This document shows, piece after piece, positions 23,528-33,153 of a stretch of 64,000 nucleotides of DNA; position 1 is the first letter of the stretch; each line of letters starts with the position of its first letter. The position numbers and the translations under genes are program-made. Source of the stretch: Tilletiopsis washingtonensis (lineage: Eukaryota > Basidiomycota > Exobasidiomycetes > Entylomatales); assembly GCF_003144115.1 (NCBI RefSeq), contig NW_020312006.1, forward strand, positions 373,185-437,184, given 5' to 3'. The notes beneath the pieces are model-generated. The model was not told where the DNA came from, made no database searches, and saw only the letters and a list, made by a program, of their open reading frames with translations.

Positions 23528-26500
23528 GCGCTGCTGCGCTTCTTGCTGCTGCTGCTCGTGCAGCTTTTGCGCAAAGAGGGCTTCGAGCGTCTCGAGCTGA
23601 CCGCCGATGTCGAAGGCGTAGCCAAGCTGCGCGATGCCCTCGAGCACCACACCGACCTCGCGCTGCTTCGCGGCCAGGTCGTATGTGCCGAGGTGGTCAA
23701 CGCTGCTGACCGAGACGTGCGGCGCAGCGTCGCCTTGCTGCTTCTGACCGCCAGAATTGTTCGGGAGCGGAGCGGTGTTGTGCTGCGGCGACCGGCCGAG
23801 GGCGCTTGGAGAGGGGCTGCCGACGGACGGCAGGGCGCAGAGGCCTGCCAGCGCAGCAGGCGAGAGGAAGGTGCGCGGGTCGACGTGGTCGCTCGGCGCG
23901 TACGGCGTCGCCATGGCATCGAGGTCGCCCCAGGCGTGCTCCTGCGCGGGCGACGGAGGCGCCGGCGGCATCGTGACGACGTAAGGAGTGCGGATCAGGA
24001 ACTGCGCCACGGCGCTGAGCTGGCCGAGGATGGTGCCGCCGGTGTGGAAGACACGCCGCGGCAGCAGCACCTCGCAGACGAGCGCGAGAGAGCGGCAGGA
24101 GAGAAGCGTGCGCTCGCGGCTGCGCTGCAAGAGCCGGCTGAGCGTTGCAGCGTGGGCCGCGTCCTCGCTCGTCTCCGCCGAGCCGGGAAAGGCGGCGTGG
24201 AGCGCTGCCAGGTGCGCCGCTTGCACCTGGAAGCGCTCGCCAAGCACGCGGTAGACCGCAAGGTCAAGCATGCACGCGCTGACCTTGATCGTGGCGATCC
24301 ACGGCAGCTGAGCGCAGTCGTGTCAGCGCTGCACGCGATAGTGGTGCACGCCAGCAACTCACGTGCTGAAAGGCAGTCAGGTTGTTCATTGTAGCACGCG
24401 CCGCCTCGATGCAGCGGTCGAAGAAGAGGAGCAGACTGTCGATGGAGCGCCAGAGGCTGGAGCACGCCTTCTCCAGGCGCTGCATCTCGGGCGTCGTCGG
24501 ACGCTTGCCGAAGCGGTCTTGCGCGGTCACCAGGGTGGTGGACATGCCAACGGGCATCGGATTGTCGATGTGGTTGCTGAGGAAGCGAGCGAGCGCACCG
24601 AGCTGCACCTTGGCAAGCACTTCGGAAGCATGTCGTCAGCGTCATCCAAGTCATGTTCAGTGCAGTGCGACTCACGGCTGAAGCTCAAGCCCATCTCGCC
24701 GCTCAGCTGCACTCCGCCTGCTGGCGAGGAGGCATTCTGCGCGCTGCGGCCCCCCTTTTGCTTGCCCGCGCCGGCCTGGATGCCGATCGCACGATCTGCC
24801 TCGTATGGCGGCCGCGTGCGTCCGAGCAGCGAGATCAAGGAGGCATATGTCCACGAGACGGTGTACACGCGCCCGTGCTGCATCTTGTTGATCAGGCCCT
24901 CGACGGCTGCTTGGTCCTGCTCGTGCACCTCTTGTGGCTGCTCAAGCCCGAGCGTGATGACATGCCGAGCGGCTGTCTCGGCAAACACTACATGGCTGTG
25001 TCAGTCCAATCCACGCTGCCCGCGAGAAGGCATGCGACTCACACGGCGTGCTGGCAGGGTCGATCCTGTCGAGGATCTGGGAGAGAATGAGCAGGCACTG
25101 AATGCCCTCGACCGAAGGCTTCCTGCACGCCCTCGAGTCTCAGCAAAGCACGCAACGACCGCAAGGCTAGCGCTCACCGCAAGAGATCGTGCTTGTGCAC
25201 CAGAGCCACTGCCTTCGCCAACATCTCGTGGCAGAAAGCGCGGCGTGCGCGGCCCCAGCGCAGGAGCTCCTTGGCTCGTCCGGCAGTGTACTGCTCAGTG
25301 ATGCGAGGACCGCCGTTGATCCAATCGCTGTTCTCCTTGCCGCGGTCTTTCCACGCATCTACGCCCACCTCTTCGGCCAGCTGCGTGGCGGTGGCAGCGA
25401 GCTCGCGCGGCACCTGGCCCGGAATGACGGGCGCCACAGGAGGCAGGTTGTTGTCCTTGCGCTTGGTGTTGATGTACTCCTGCGTGCACACGATGCGCTT
25501 GTCCTCACAGCGGCTGCAGCCGAGTCCAGCCGCACGCTCCGTGACGTCGCAGCGCACCCGCCGCAGGCTGATGGCCGCGCAGATGCCGTCAGTGATGTGC
25601 TCCCACGCCTGGCTACCAGCCGCCACTCACCGGCACGTGTCGCACGCCACTCCCTGCTTCCGCTTTGGCCGCCGGCCGCCGGCGACTGGTGCGCTGCTGG
25701 ACTGCGTGCCCAGAGAGCCGTCGGCACTGGTCGGGGCCAGCGAGTCCGCAGGCCATGCCGCGCTGGCCCATGGCGTCTCGCTGGAGCCGCTCTTGGGATC
25801 AAGAGCTACGCGAGGCAGAGTCTTGTCGTCGGTATCCTGACGCTGGCGAGAGCCACTGCCGAGCACGGCCGAGCTGGATGCCTCTTGTTCGTCCGACTCG
25901 CGGAAGCCCAGCGCCGCAGCGTGCGGGCCGAATGCGATCGGCATGTCCGTGTAGTGGGCCGCCCACGCATGCATGACGGCAATGAGCACCTGCGACGTGC
26001 CTGGCGTCGCCAGCGTGCTCTCATTGGTGGACGCCCACGTACGCATGCGCAGGCCGGGCGCAGCAAGTGGTGCCGAAGGGATGCCCTCGTCGCGGTTGCC
26101 GCCGTTGCTCATGATGCTCATGATGCGCGGGTTGCCGCGCGCAAAGTTGTAGCGCGAGGAGAAGTGCGCAAAGTCGACGATGGGCAGCTGGATGTGCGCC
26201 GTGGCGAAGAAGCAGGTGAGGAGACGGAGCGAGATGGAGCCGGCCATGACGCGCGATGCGAGACGTGCATCGCCTCGGTCGCCCGAAGCCACCTCCGGTT
26301 GTGCGAGCGACAACAGCGCCTCGCCCTCCGCATCGCCTGGCATGCTGCCATGCAGCATTCTGCTCACGCGTCAGCAATGCGGAAGCAATCTGAATTTCGA
26401 ACCGCACTGACCTTGCTTGCTCGATGCGCTTGCCTGTCCGGCTCGGGCGTGGGTACCGGCGTGATGGCGGCGCGTGGTTCTTGCCACCTGCACAACGCGG

Positions 26501-27688
26501 GCTGTCAGACGCTGGATTCGTCGTTCTGTCGCGAGTACGCTCACATGTCAGGCCCTTCTCGGTGCAGCGCGAACACTTGACGCCTTCTGCTGAGCGTCCG
26601 TCGGGGCTAGGTGGCAGGCCGCTGCTCACACGCCGCTCGAGCAAGTCGCATCTCAGGTGCTGAGATGGCAGCATGGTCAGTTTGCCGCCAATTCTGAGCA
26701 TGGACGCTCTGCTCACCTTCGCTCTGCATGCATCGCAAGTCTGCTCAGGCGAGCTCAGCCTAGGCGCCGGCATCTCAATGAAGGCAACGTCACTTACCAC
26801 GCCTTGCCGCCGCTGCACCTTGGCCCGCCCGTCTGAGCTCTGCCCATCAGCAGCTCCATCTTCGCCATCCTCCATATCATCATCGCTCCCGTCATCCTCG
26901 TCGCCGCTGGCGCTGATGCTTCTGCGGAGGCTCTCGCTCGATTCTTCCCGCTCTTTCCGCTTGCCGCCAAAGAAGGAGTGTGCGTGCGTGTGGTCCATCG
27001 AGGGCGCCACGGGCTGGGCCGGGTGCATGAAGGATGCATCGCCGCTGTGCGGCAGCAACGTGCCATCCTGTGCGGCCTGCTGCCACAGCGTATCGAAATC
27101 AGGATAGCTGCCATGCGCAAAGACGGGATGCTGCCCGTGAGCAGCGGCGGCGGCAGCGGCGGCCGCTGCAGAGTCGGCGTGGTTCGCAATGACGTTCTGC
27201 GCAGAGGCAGGCATGGCTGGCGTGTCGCAGAGCGGCGGAGGCATCGGCGGCACGCCGCTGCGTGCGCCAGAGAAGTCATCGAAGTGCGTGGCCCACTCGG
27301 CTGCAGTGCCCGGGTTGGGCGAGTCGAGACCCCAGATCCACGCAGCCGCACTGCTGCCGTCGTGTGCGCCCGGCGGCACGCTGATGGCTGCGGCGATGGC
27401 ATGTGCTGAGTGCGAGTCATTCGCAGCGTGGTCGTGGGACAGCAGAGAGGCCAGCGCATCGGTATGCGGCGAGTGCGCGCCGATGCCTGCCGGCGTGCGG
27501 CCGGAGTGCGCAGCGGCGCCGCTCGAGGGCAGCGGTGAGCGCGGCTGGTAGCTCGACGCCGCCGAGGCACCGCCGGTGCTCTCAGGCGTCGTGTGCAGCG
27601 TGGCCAGATGGGCATCGGCCTGGCTGCTGCCCGAGCCTGAGGCTGAGGCCGCGGCGGAGTGGTCGGCCATGAGGCCGTGCCGCTGCAT
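23465..27688 (-). CDS. Zinc-cluster transcription factor with two complete Zn2Cys6 clusters
   Basis: Eleven exons (27688-26798, 26740-26717, 26659-26632, 26589-26545, 26487-26412, 26359-25631, 25567-25178, 25122-25043, 24987-24676, 24619-24363, 24307-23465) give 1224 aa with all phases matching. Cluster 1 has Cys at 299, 302, 309, 320, 323 and 330; cluster 2 has Cys at 594, 597, 604, 615, 618 and 625. Both are C-x2-C-x6-C-x10-C-x2-C-x6-C, about half identical, and preceded by QGV. Cluster 1 is followed by basic RPSRTGKRIEQAR. The regulatory domain starts before cluster 2 (LRLLTCFFATAHIQLPIVDF) and resumes after it (RRAFCHEMLAKAVALVHKHD, then PSVEGIQCLLILSQIL). The N-terminal 290 residues are Ser/Ala/His-rich; the C-terminus is polyglutamine. 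Introns 1-4 (57, 57, 42, 57 bp) lack stops and are multiples of three. An additional upstream exon cannot be excluded. Targets are unknown. Confidence 0.85.
23494..23527. repeat. CTG/CAG trinucleotide run coding polyglutamine
   Basis: A near-pure CTG run on the plus strand codes for a polyglutamine tract near the C-terminus of the minus-strand transcription factor, followed by a His-rich end. A second shorter run lies just downstream (about 23547-23560). Confidence 0.85.
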
Positions 27689-29530
27689 GGCGCGGCTGCT
27701 GCTGGCGCGCGTGCGCCTCCTCGTAGCGCTGCTCGAGCGACACTCTGCGGCCGGTGTGGCACACGCAGTGGGCCACAGGTAGGAGAGATGGAAGCGAGAC
27801 GCGCCGCAGCCGGTGTGAGGAAGAGCGGCTGCGCTGTGTGGTACGGCGGTGTGGTGGGTGGTCGTCAGGAAGCAAGATGAGAAGGAGGAGGAGCGGAGTA
27901 AAGGCGCGCAAGGCGCGCAAGGCGCACAGGCCCCAGACAGCGCTGCACCCCGCGCGGCATCTCTGCGGTCTGCCGCTGCTGCTCCGCTGCGCCCTCTGCA
28001 CGCTCTGAGAGGCTGCTCTTGCTCCGCCGTGCATCTGCTGCGTGCTGCGCTGCAGCTGCCGCTGCGTCTGCATGCTGCCCGCGCCAGCCTTGGCGAGCTC
28101 TGGCGCCGAGGGCAGCTGCGACACCCTCTCACGCAGCACGGCCGCGTGGCTTCTCAGCATGAACACGTTGCGATCGGGCATGAGTGACGACGAGCACGAC
28201 GTCGTCCAGCCTGGCTCTCACGCAGCGTGAGTGGAGCAAGGGCTCTGCGGAGTGAGTCGAGGAGGCGGCACGGCCGGCGTCCGCGGCGCGTCGGCCCGAG
28301 GCGCCGGACGGGCGGAGGAGCGCTGCATCTGGCGCAGCGGCGTGCCGCCTTCTAGACGGCGGTGCAGCGGCGAGAGACTCGACTCAGCACAGGCTGGGCT
28401 CGCACACAGCCTCGTCTCGCCACAGCGGCTCGCTCTGCCGGGTGCAGGAGAGAAGTAGGCGCCTAGTGCAGCCACGCCGACGGCATGCGGCAGCGAGCGC
28501 ATCGGCGTGCGGGGGACCACGCCAAGGGCCGGCTCGGGACACGGGAGTCTACATGCTAGTGCGTGTGCCGGTGTCGTGCTGCCGCATCCTCTCCAGATCC
28601 GCTGCTCAGAAACAGCCGCTCGACGACAACGTGCAGCTGCAAGAGACGGCTGCCTGAAAGCGCTGAGATGCAAGGTGAGATCGAGCTGCACGCCATGCCG
28701 CGGATGTGCAGCTCGCAGCGCCCGGGGCGAAGATGGGGTCCGTCGGGCGGTGCAACGAGGTCAAGTGCAGCCGCGGGAGCTCCACGCCTCGCGCGTTGAA
28801 AGAGGCTGCCTTGCAACGCAGCTCGCTGCCTGCTATGGTACAGCTGCAATCAACGATCTGGCCGCTGACGTTGCTGAAAGGACAACGGCATGCTGATGCT
28901 CAGATTGAGAGAAGGAAGCCTAAGGGTGTCTGCATCTGTGAGCGCTTCGCCTGGCAGCGGCCGCGTCTCCCTCGGCGCAGACGTGAAAGCATGCGCGAGG
29001 CGGCAGCTGCTGGGGTGCTTCGCGTCGCGAGCTCGCTCGTGCGCCGCTTGCCCATCAGCGCGTGCGTCCTGCCCCGTCCGACCGGCCCATGATCCTGCTC
29101 AGGGTTGCACCGCTGCTGCACCATGACCAACCTGTGGATCTAGACTGGCGTCAGCGAGATATTCCGGACGGCGCCGTTCATGCTGATGCTCGTGCTGTCT
29201 TGATTGGCCTCGACCGCCTCCAGCGGCAACTTGGCGCAGCAGACGCAGGGCGAGCCTTCGTCCCCCTCATGTCTTCCGGTCCTGCTAAGGCCGAGACTGC
29301 TGTCAGATGACCACCCCGACGCCGTCCTAGCTGCCCTGAACATCTTCCCACGCCAGCGCTCGCAGCCGCTGCAGGGCGCCAGCGTGGGTGTGAGCGACGC
29401 CGGCGAAGGCGCTGCGTCTGCTGTCCTTGGGCAAGAGCGCAGCTCGGTCCGCCTCCTCCACCCGCCACATCCCGCGGCTTATGTTAGCTCTCTCACACCA
29501 CGACCGCCACCCTCTCCCGCACTCCTCAGC
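27689..29530. other. Upstream region between a transcription factor and COQ7
   Basis: About 1.8 kb between divergent genes. Most looks non-coding. Around 28180 two start codons on opposite strands overlap, each opening a plausible short coding stretch, described separately. The 150 bp before COQ7 are CT-rich, as expected for a fungal leader. Confidence 0.5.
28180..28657 (+). other. Possible orphan first exon / tiny two-exon gene
   Basis: ATG at 28180 opens MSDDEHDVVQPGSHA and runs at 28226 into a good donor (GC|GTGAGTGG). An acceptor (TCTCCAG) at 28596 would join in frame to a 61-bp exon coding SAAQKQPLDDNVQLQETAA and a stop at 28657, for 35 aa in total. The first seven residues resemble the start of eIF5A (MSDEEH-), but no other part of eIF5A is present downstream. 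A minus-strand ATG at 28181 overlaps it. This is speculative without transcript data. Confidence 0.2.
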
Positions 29531-30401
29531 ATGGCCTCTCGTTCACTCCTCACACGCGGCGCCGCCGCCACCCGGCAGCAGCTCGGCCGCAGCAGCATCG
29601 CCGGACCGTCGCGCGTGCGTCTCTCTTCCACCGTCGCCTCGTTGGCATACACGCGCGACACGGCTGGCGAGAGCGGCGCCGCCGAGCCGCCGGCTGCGAC
29701 GGCCAGCACGCCGCAGCTCTCGCCGCACGACCGCGAGCTGCTGACTCGCATGCTGCGCGTCGACCATGCGGGCGAGGTGGCGGCCAACACGATCTACGAG
29801 GCACAGGCGCGCGTCTTTGGGCGCATGGGCGATCCCAAGACGGAGAAGCTGATGCTGGAGATGTGGGAGACGGAGAAGAAGCACCTGGCCGTCGTGCGGC
29901 AGCTGCTGCAGCAACATCGCGTCTCGCCCAGCAAGCTCATGCCGCTGTGGAGCGCTGCCGGTAGCCTGCTCGGCGGCGTCACGGCGCTGCTGGGCAAGGA
30001 GGCGGCGATGGCGTGTACAGAGGCAGTGGAGACGGTCATCGGCGAGCACTATGACGAGTGAGTAAAGGCCGAAGGCTGCAGCTGCTCGGCTGGCTGCAAG
30101 GCGCGCACAGGCAAGGTGCTGACACCTCTTCTCCAGCCAACTAGTGCATCTGCGCACTCTGACGGAGACGCCGGCGGCCTCAGCCTCGGCCGCGACGCAG
30201 ACCACAGCGTCCGGCGAGCCGGCGCTGCACCCGTCGCTGCCGCTGCTGGCCGACGTGATCACCGAGTTCCGCGACGACGAGCTCGAGCATCTCGACACGG
30301 CCGTCGAGCACGACGCGCAGATGGCGCCGGCGCATGCTCTGCTCTCTGCTGTCGTCGGCTGGGGCTGTCGTGGCGCCATCGCCATCGCTGGACGTGTCTG
30401 A
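29531..30401 (+). CDS. COQ7: COQ7, 5-demethoxyubiquinone hydroxylase
   Basis: Exons 29531-30057 and 30137-30401 give 263 aa. This is the mitochondrial inner-membrane di-iron monooxygenase for the penultimate step of ubiquinone synthesis. A Ser/Arg-rich presequence (~45 residues) is followed by the ferritin-like core. Iron-ligand motifs are all visible: [19 protein letters not shown], then [25 protein letters not shown] created across the intron (codon GA|C), and [18 protein letters not shown]. The C-terminus [13 protein letters not shown] matches the usual family end. The linker between helices is Ala/Thr-rich and a little long. The intron is 79 bp with a TTCTCCAG acceptor. The ATG lies in the context CAGCATGG after a CT-rich leader. 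Confidence 0.96.
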
Positions 30402-30855
30402 TGGCAACGCATCTATTTATCAACCTCACTCTTGCGTGCAGCGGGCTGGTCAAGCGTCGATGTATGCAGGGAGCGCAGCGCAGAGGCACTTGACTCGAGA
30501 GAGGGAGGGAAGCCTGCGTACAGGCGGACGAGCGTGATGTGAGAGACGGATGGATCTGGATATGTCATGACGGCAGCCAAAAGGAAGAACATGCCTGTGT
30601 GTGGTGCGACGCCGGCGAGCAGGTGGGCCGCCGGAGACGACGAGGAAAAGTGCAAGTGGACAGAGGGCGCTATAGCTAGGCTCGGCGCGCAAGAGGAGAG
30701 ATGACCTGAGCGCAGAGGGACCTTGATAGCAGAGGGCGTGGCGACGCAGCGGAACGAGCGTCGACGGAATCGAGAAAGAGTGAAGGTGCGGCGAGCTGTA
30801 TGTATGGGAGTCGGGAACGAGAATGCTGGGGCCGTGACGCGCTGGATCGTGAGCC
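30402..30855. other. Convergent 3' spacer
   Basis: 454 bp between the stop codons of COQ7 and the SKG6-like gene. It holds their 3' UTRs; I see no further gene. Confidence 0.6.
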
Positions 30856-33153
30856 TCATGGTGCTGGAGCACGCGTGTTGCCGGCCCATCCGCCGTACGA
30901 TGGCGGCAGCTGTGGAGGCGTCTGTCAGTTTGTGCGTGCAGCGGTGCAGCAGAATCTAGACTCACCTCCTCGACGGCATCTTCGGCCGGCTGAGCAGGCG
31001 TCATCGGTCCGGCATCGCTGTGCTGGATGTAGCGCGACGACGAGCCCACAGCCGCATCGTCGCCAGGCAGCGCGCCCTTGACCGGCAGCGGCGGAGCGTC
31101 GCCAGCCGGCTCAGCGTTGCGCGCCGACAGGCGGTAGGCGCTGCCTGCCGCGACGCTGCCGGGTCCGTGGCTGGTGGCGCTCATGAAGTCGGCGCCCGCC
31201 TCGCTGCCGTGCATGGTGCTAGTGCCCTGCCAGCCAGAGCGGCCGCCATCGGAGAGCGCGGTGCCCGGCGAGGGAGGGTAGCGCATGCCGGCAGCTGATA
31301 CGCCCGAGATGGAGGCACCGCGGCCAGACTGGCCCGAGAAGCTGCCGGGGCGCATCGGCGTGCGCAGCGGCTCGTCGCGGTACGCAGCCGCAAGGTCCGG
31401 AGACGATCCGGCCGCTGCAGGGTCATACGTGAACGGCGTGGGTGCGTAGGACTGGCTGACGCCGCCGCTGTTGCGGCCGCGACGTGCAGCAAGCGCCGCA
31501 GACGAGCCAGGTCCGTCCTCATCGCCATCGAGGTCGATGAACTGCGGCTGCTCCTTGCGCGCCTCGTCACGCTTCGCACGCTGCCGTCGCCGGTAGATCA
31601 GGAAGGCGACGAGCGCGGCCACGATGACTGCCACAGCAATGACGGCGCCGATGATACCGCCGACGAGACCGCCTGTGCTGCGGGTTAGCGAGAGGAGCAT
31701 CACTCAGCCGCGCTGCAGCTCACCGTTCGTTCCGCCGCCTCCGCCTCCACTGTTGCCGCTGCCCGACGTGCTGCCGGGCGTGCCAGCAGAGGAGGAAGAG
31801 CTGCCGCCGAACATGGCATTGGCCTGGTCCTGCGTGAGCGCGCCCGCCTCGTTGCGGAACGAGGCGCTGAGCGAGCCAACAGGAATGGCGCGTTCGATGG
31901 AGTTGGCCACCGTGCGGCCGATGCAGCTCGTCGAGTTGGAGCGCACCGTCGCCACGGGGCTCGAGCCGCCGCTGCCGCTGCCCGTGGCGTCGCCGAGCAT
32001 CGTGATGAAGGACGTGCCCTCGGTGAAGGGGACGGTGAGGTTGTGGATGAAGTAGCTGATGTTCTGCGTCGATGCATCGGGCACCTGCAGGAACGGTGTG
32101 AGCATCCGTCTCAGAAACCTCTCGCTGAGCCACGCACCGTGATCGAGATTGGCACGCCATTGAAGGGCGCCATCGTGATCGTGAACGGGCGTGTGCCGCG
32201 CAGGCTGCCAACCGGGTAATACTGCGACGCAGACATCAGCACGTGCCTCTGTGCGAGCCATCATCTCGACCACTCACGCGGACAGGCGTGCATGAGGCAC
32301 GCTCGCCGAGAGCGCCACTGCCCGTGTTGTCTGCCGCCCAGCTGAAGGCGGTGGTGACGCCGTAAGGCGCGCAGCCCGTGTTGCTCGCTGGTTGGCCGAG
32401 ATTCAGCCTCTGGGCGGGACTGTGCCGCGACGTGTCTACTCACACTCGCGCGTGTCGGGCACCAGCAGCTGGGACGTGTTGCCCGCGCCAAGAGCATCGG
32501 CCACTGACACCACGAAGCCGCTCGAGAACGAGCCGGCTGGTGGCTGCAGGCGGGCAAAGGGATGAGCAAGCGCTACGCCGCAGCCGCGCACAGACCACTC
32601 ACCGGCACGTCCCACTGGAATGTCAGTTCCGAGGCGCCGCTCTGGTAGCTCGAGTCGATGTTGTACGTTTGAGCTGCAGGCTGCTGTCAGCACAGGCTGC
32701 AGACCACCGCCGATGGACCGTCCACCTCGAGCGCTGATCTGCGCTACCCCGCGCTGCTTCGCTACTCAATCCGCCATGCCGCACGTGCCGTCGAGCAGCG
32801 CACGCTCGCGCTGATCGTCGACACCTCACTTTCCGCATAGAGCAACTCATGCACGCTTGAAGTGACGAGCTGAGCCGCACGCGCAGGGCAATGCCGATTC
32901 CGCAGCACAGCACGACGCGACTCCGGCCCATCCGCACCCTCATTGCAGGTCCAGCAACGCGCCTGGCCACCAGCGACTCACCAGCAAAGCCGTTGGCCAT
33001 CACCGCAACTGTGAACGGGTACTGGCGCGAGCTCTCGACGGGCCAGGTGATGTTGAGCGGACGGCACTGCGACGGCCAGCTGGTGGTGAAGCTGAGCGCC
33101 TGGGCGGTGCTGGCCGCCACAGGCACGAGCGCCAGGAGCGAGTGCAGCCTCAT
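30856..33153 (-). CDS. Secretory single-pass membrane protein, SKG6/KRE9-like
   Basis: Eight exons (33153-32982, 32673-32603, 32543-32444, 32387-32278, 32221-32138, 32084-31724, 31672-30966, 30909-30856) give 552 aa. A signal peptide (~20 residues, ending AQALS) leads a beta-rich extracellular domain of the type common in basidiomycete wall-associated proteins (SWPSQCRPLNITWPV, QTYNIDSSYQSGASELTFQW, FSSGFVVSVADALG). A Ser/Gly-rich stalk follows, then one transmembrane helix (LVGGIIGAVIAVAVIVAALV, then AFLIYRRRQRAKRDEARKE). The ~250-residue cytoplasmic tail is Ser/Pro-rich and ends in a short exon coding PPSY and APAP. It is probably a plasma-membrane protein linked to cell-wall or polarity functions; that is an inference from architecture. 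The 23-kDa ectodomain is split over six short exons, all in frame. Confidence 0.82.

Noticed and set aside
26380-26412. A GGTTCGAAAT stretch that resembles a tRNA T-loop
   Set aside because: It lies in a small intron, the flanking bases do not form the T-stem or an acceptor stem, and no anticodon arm is visible.
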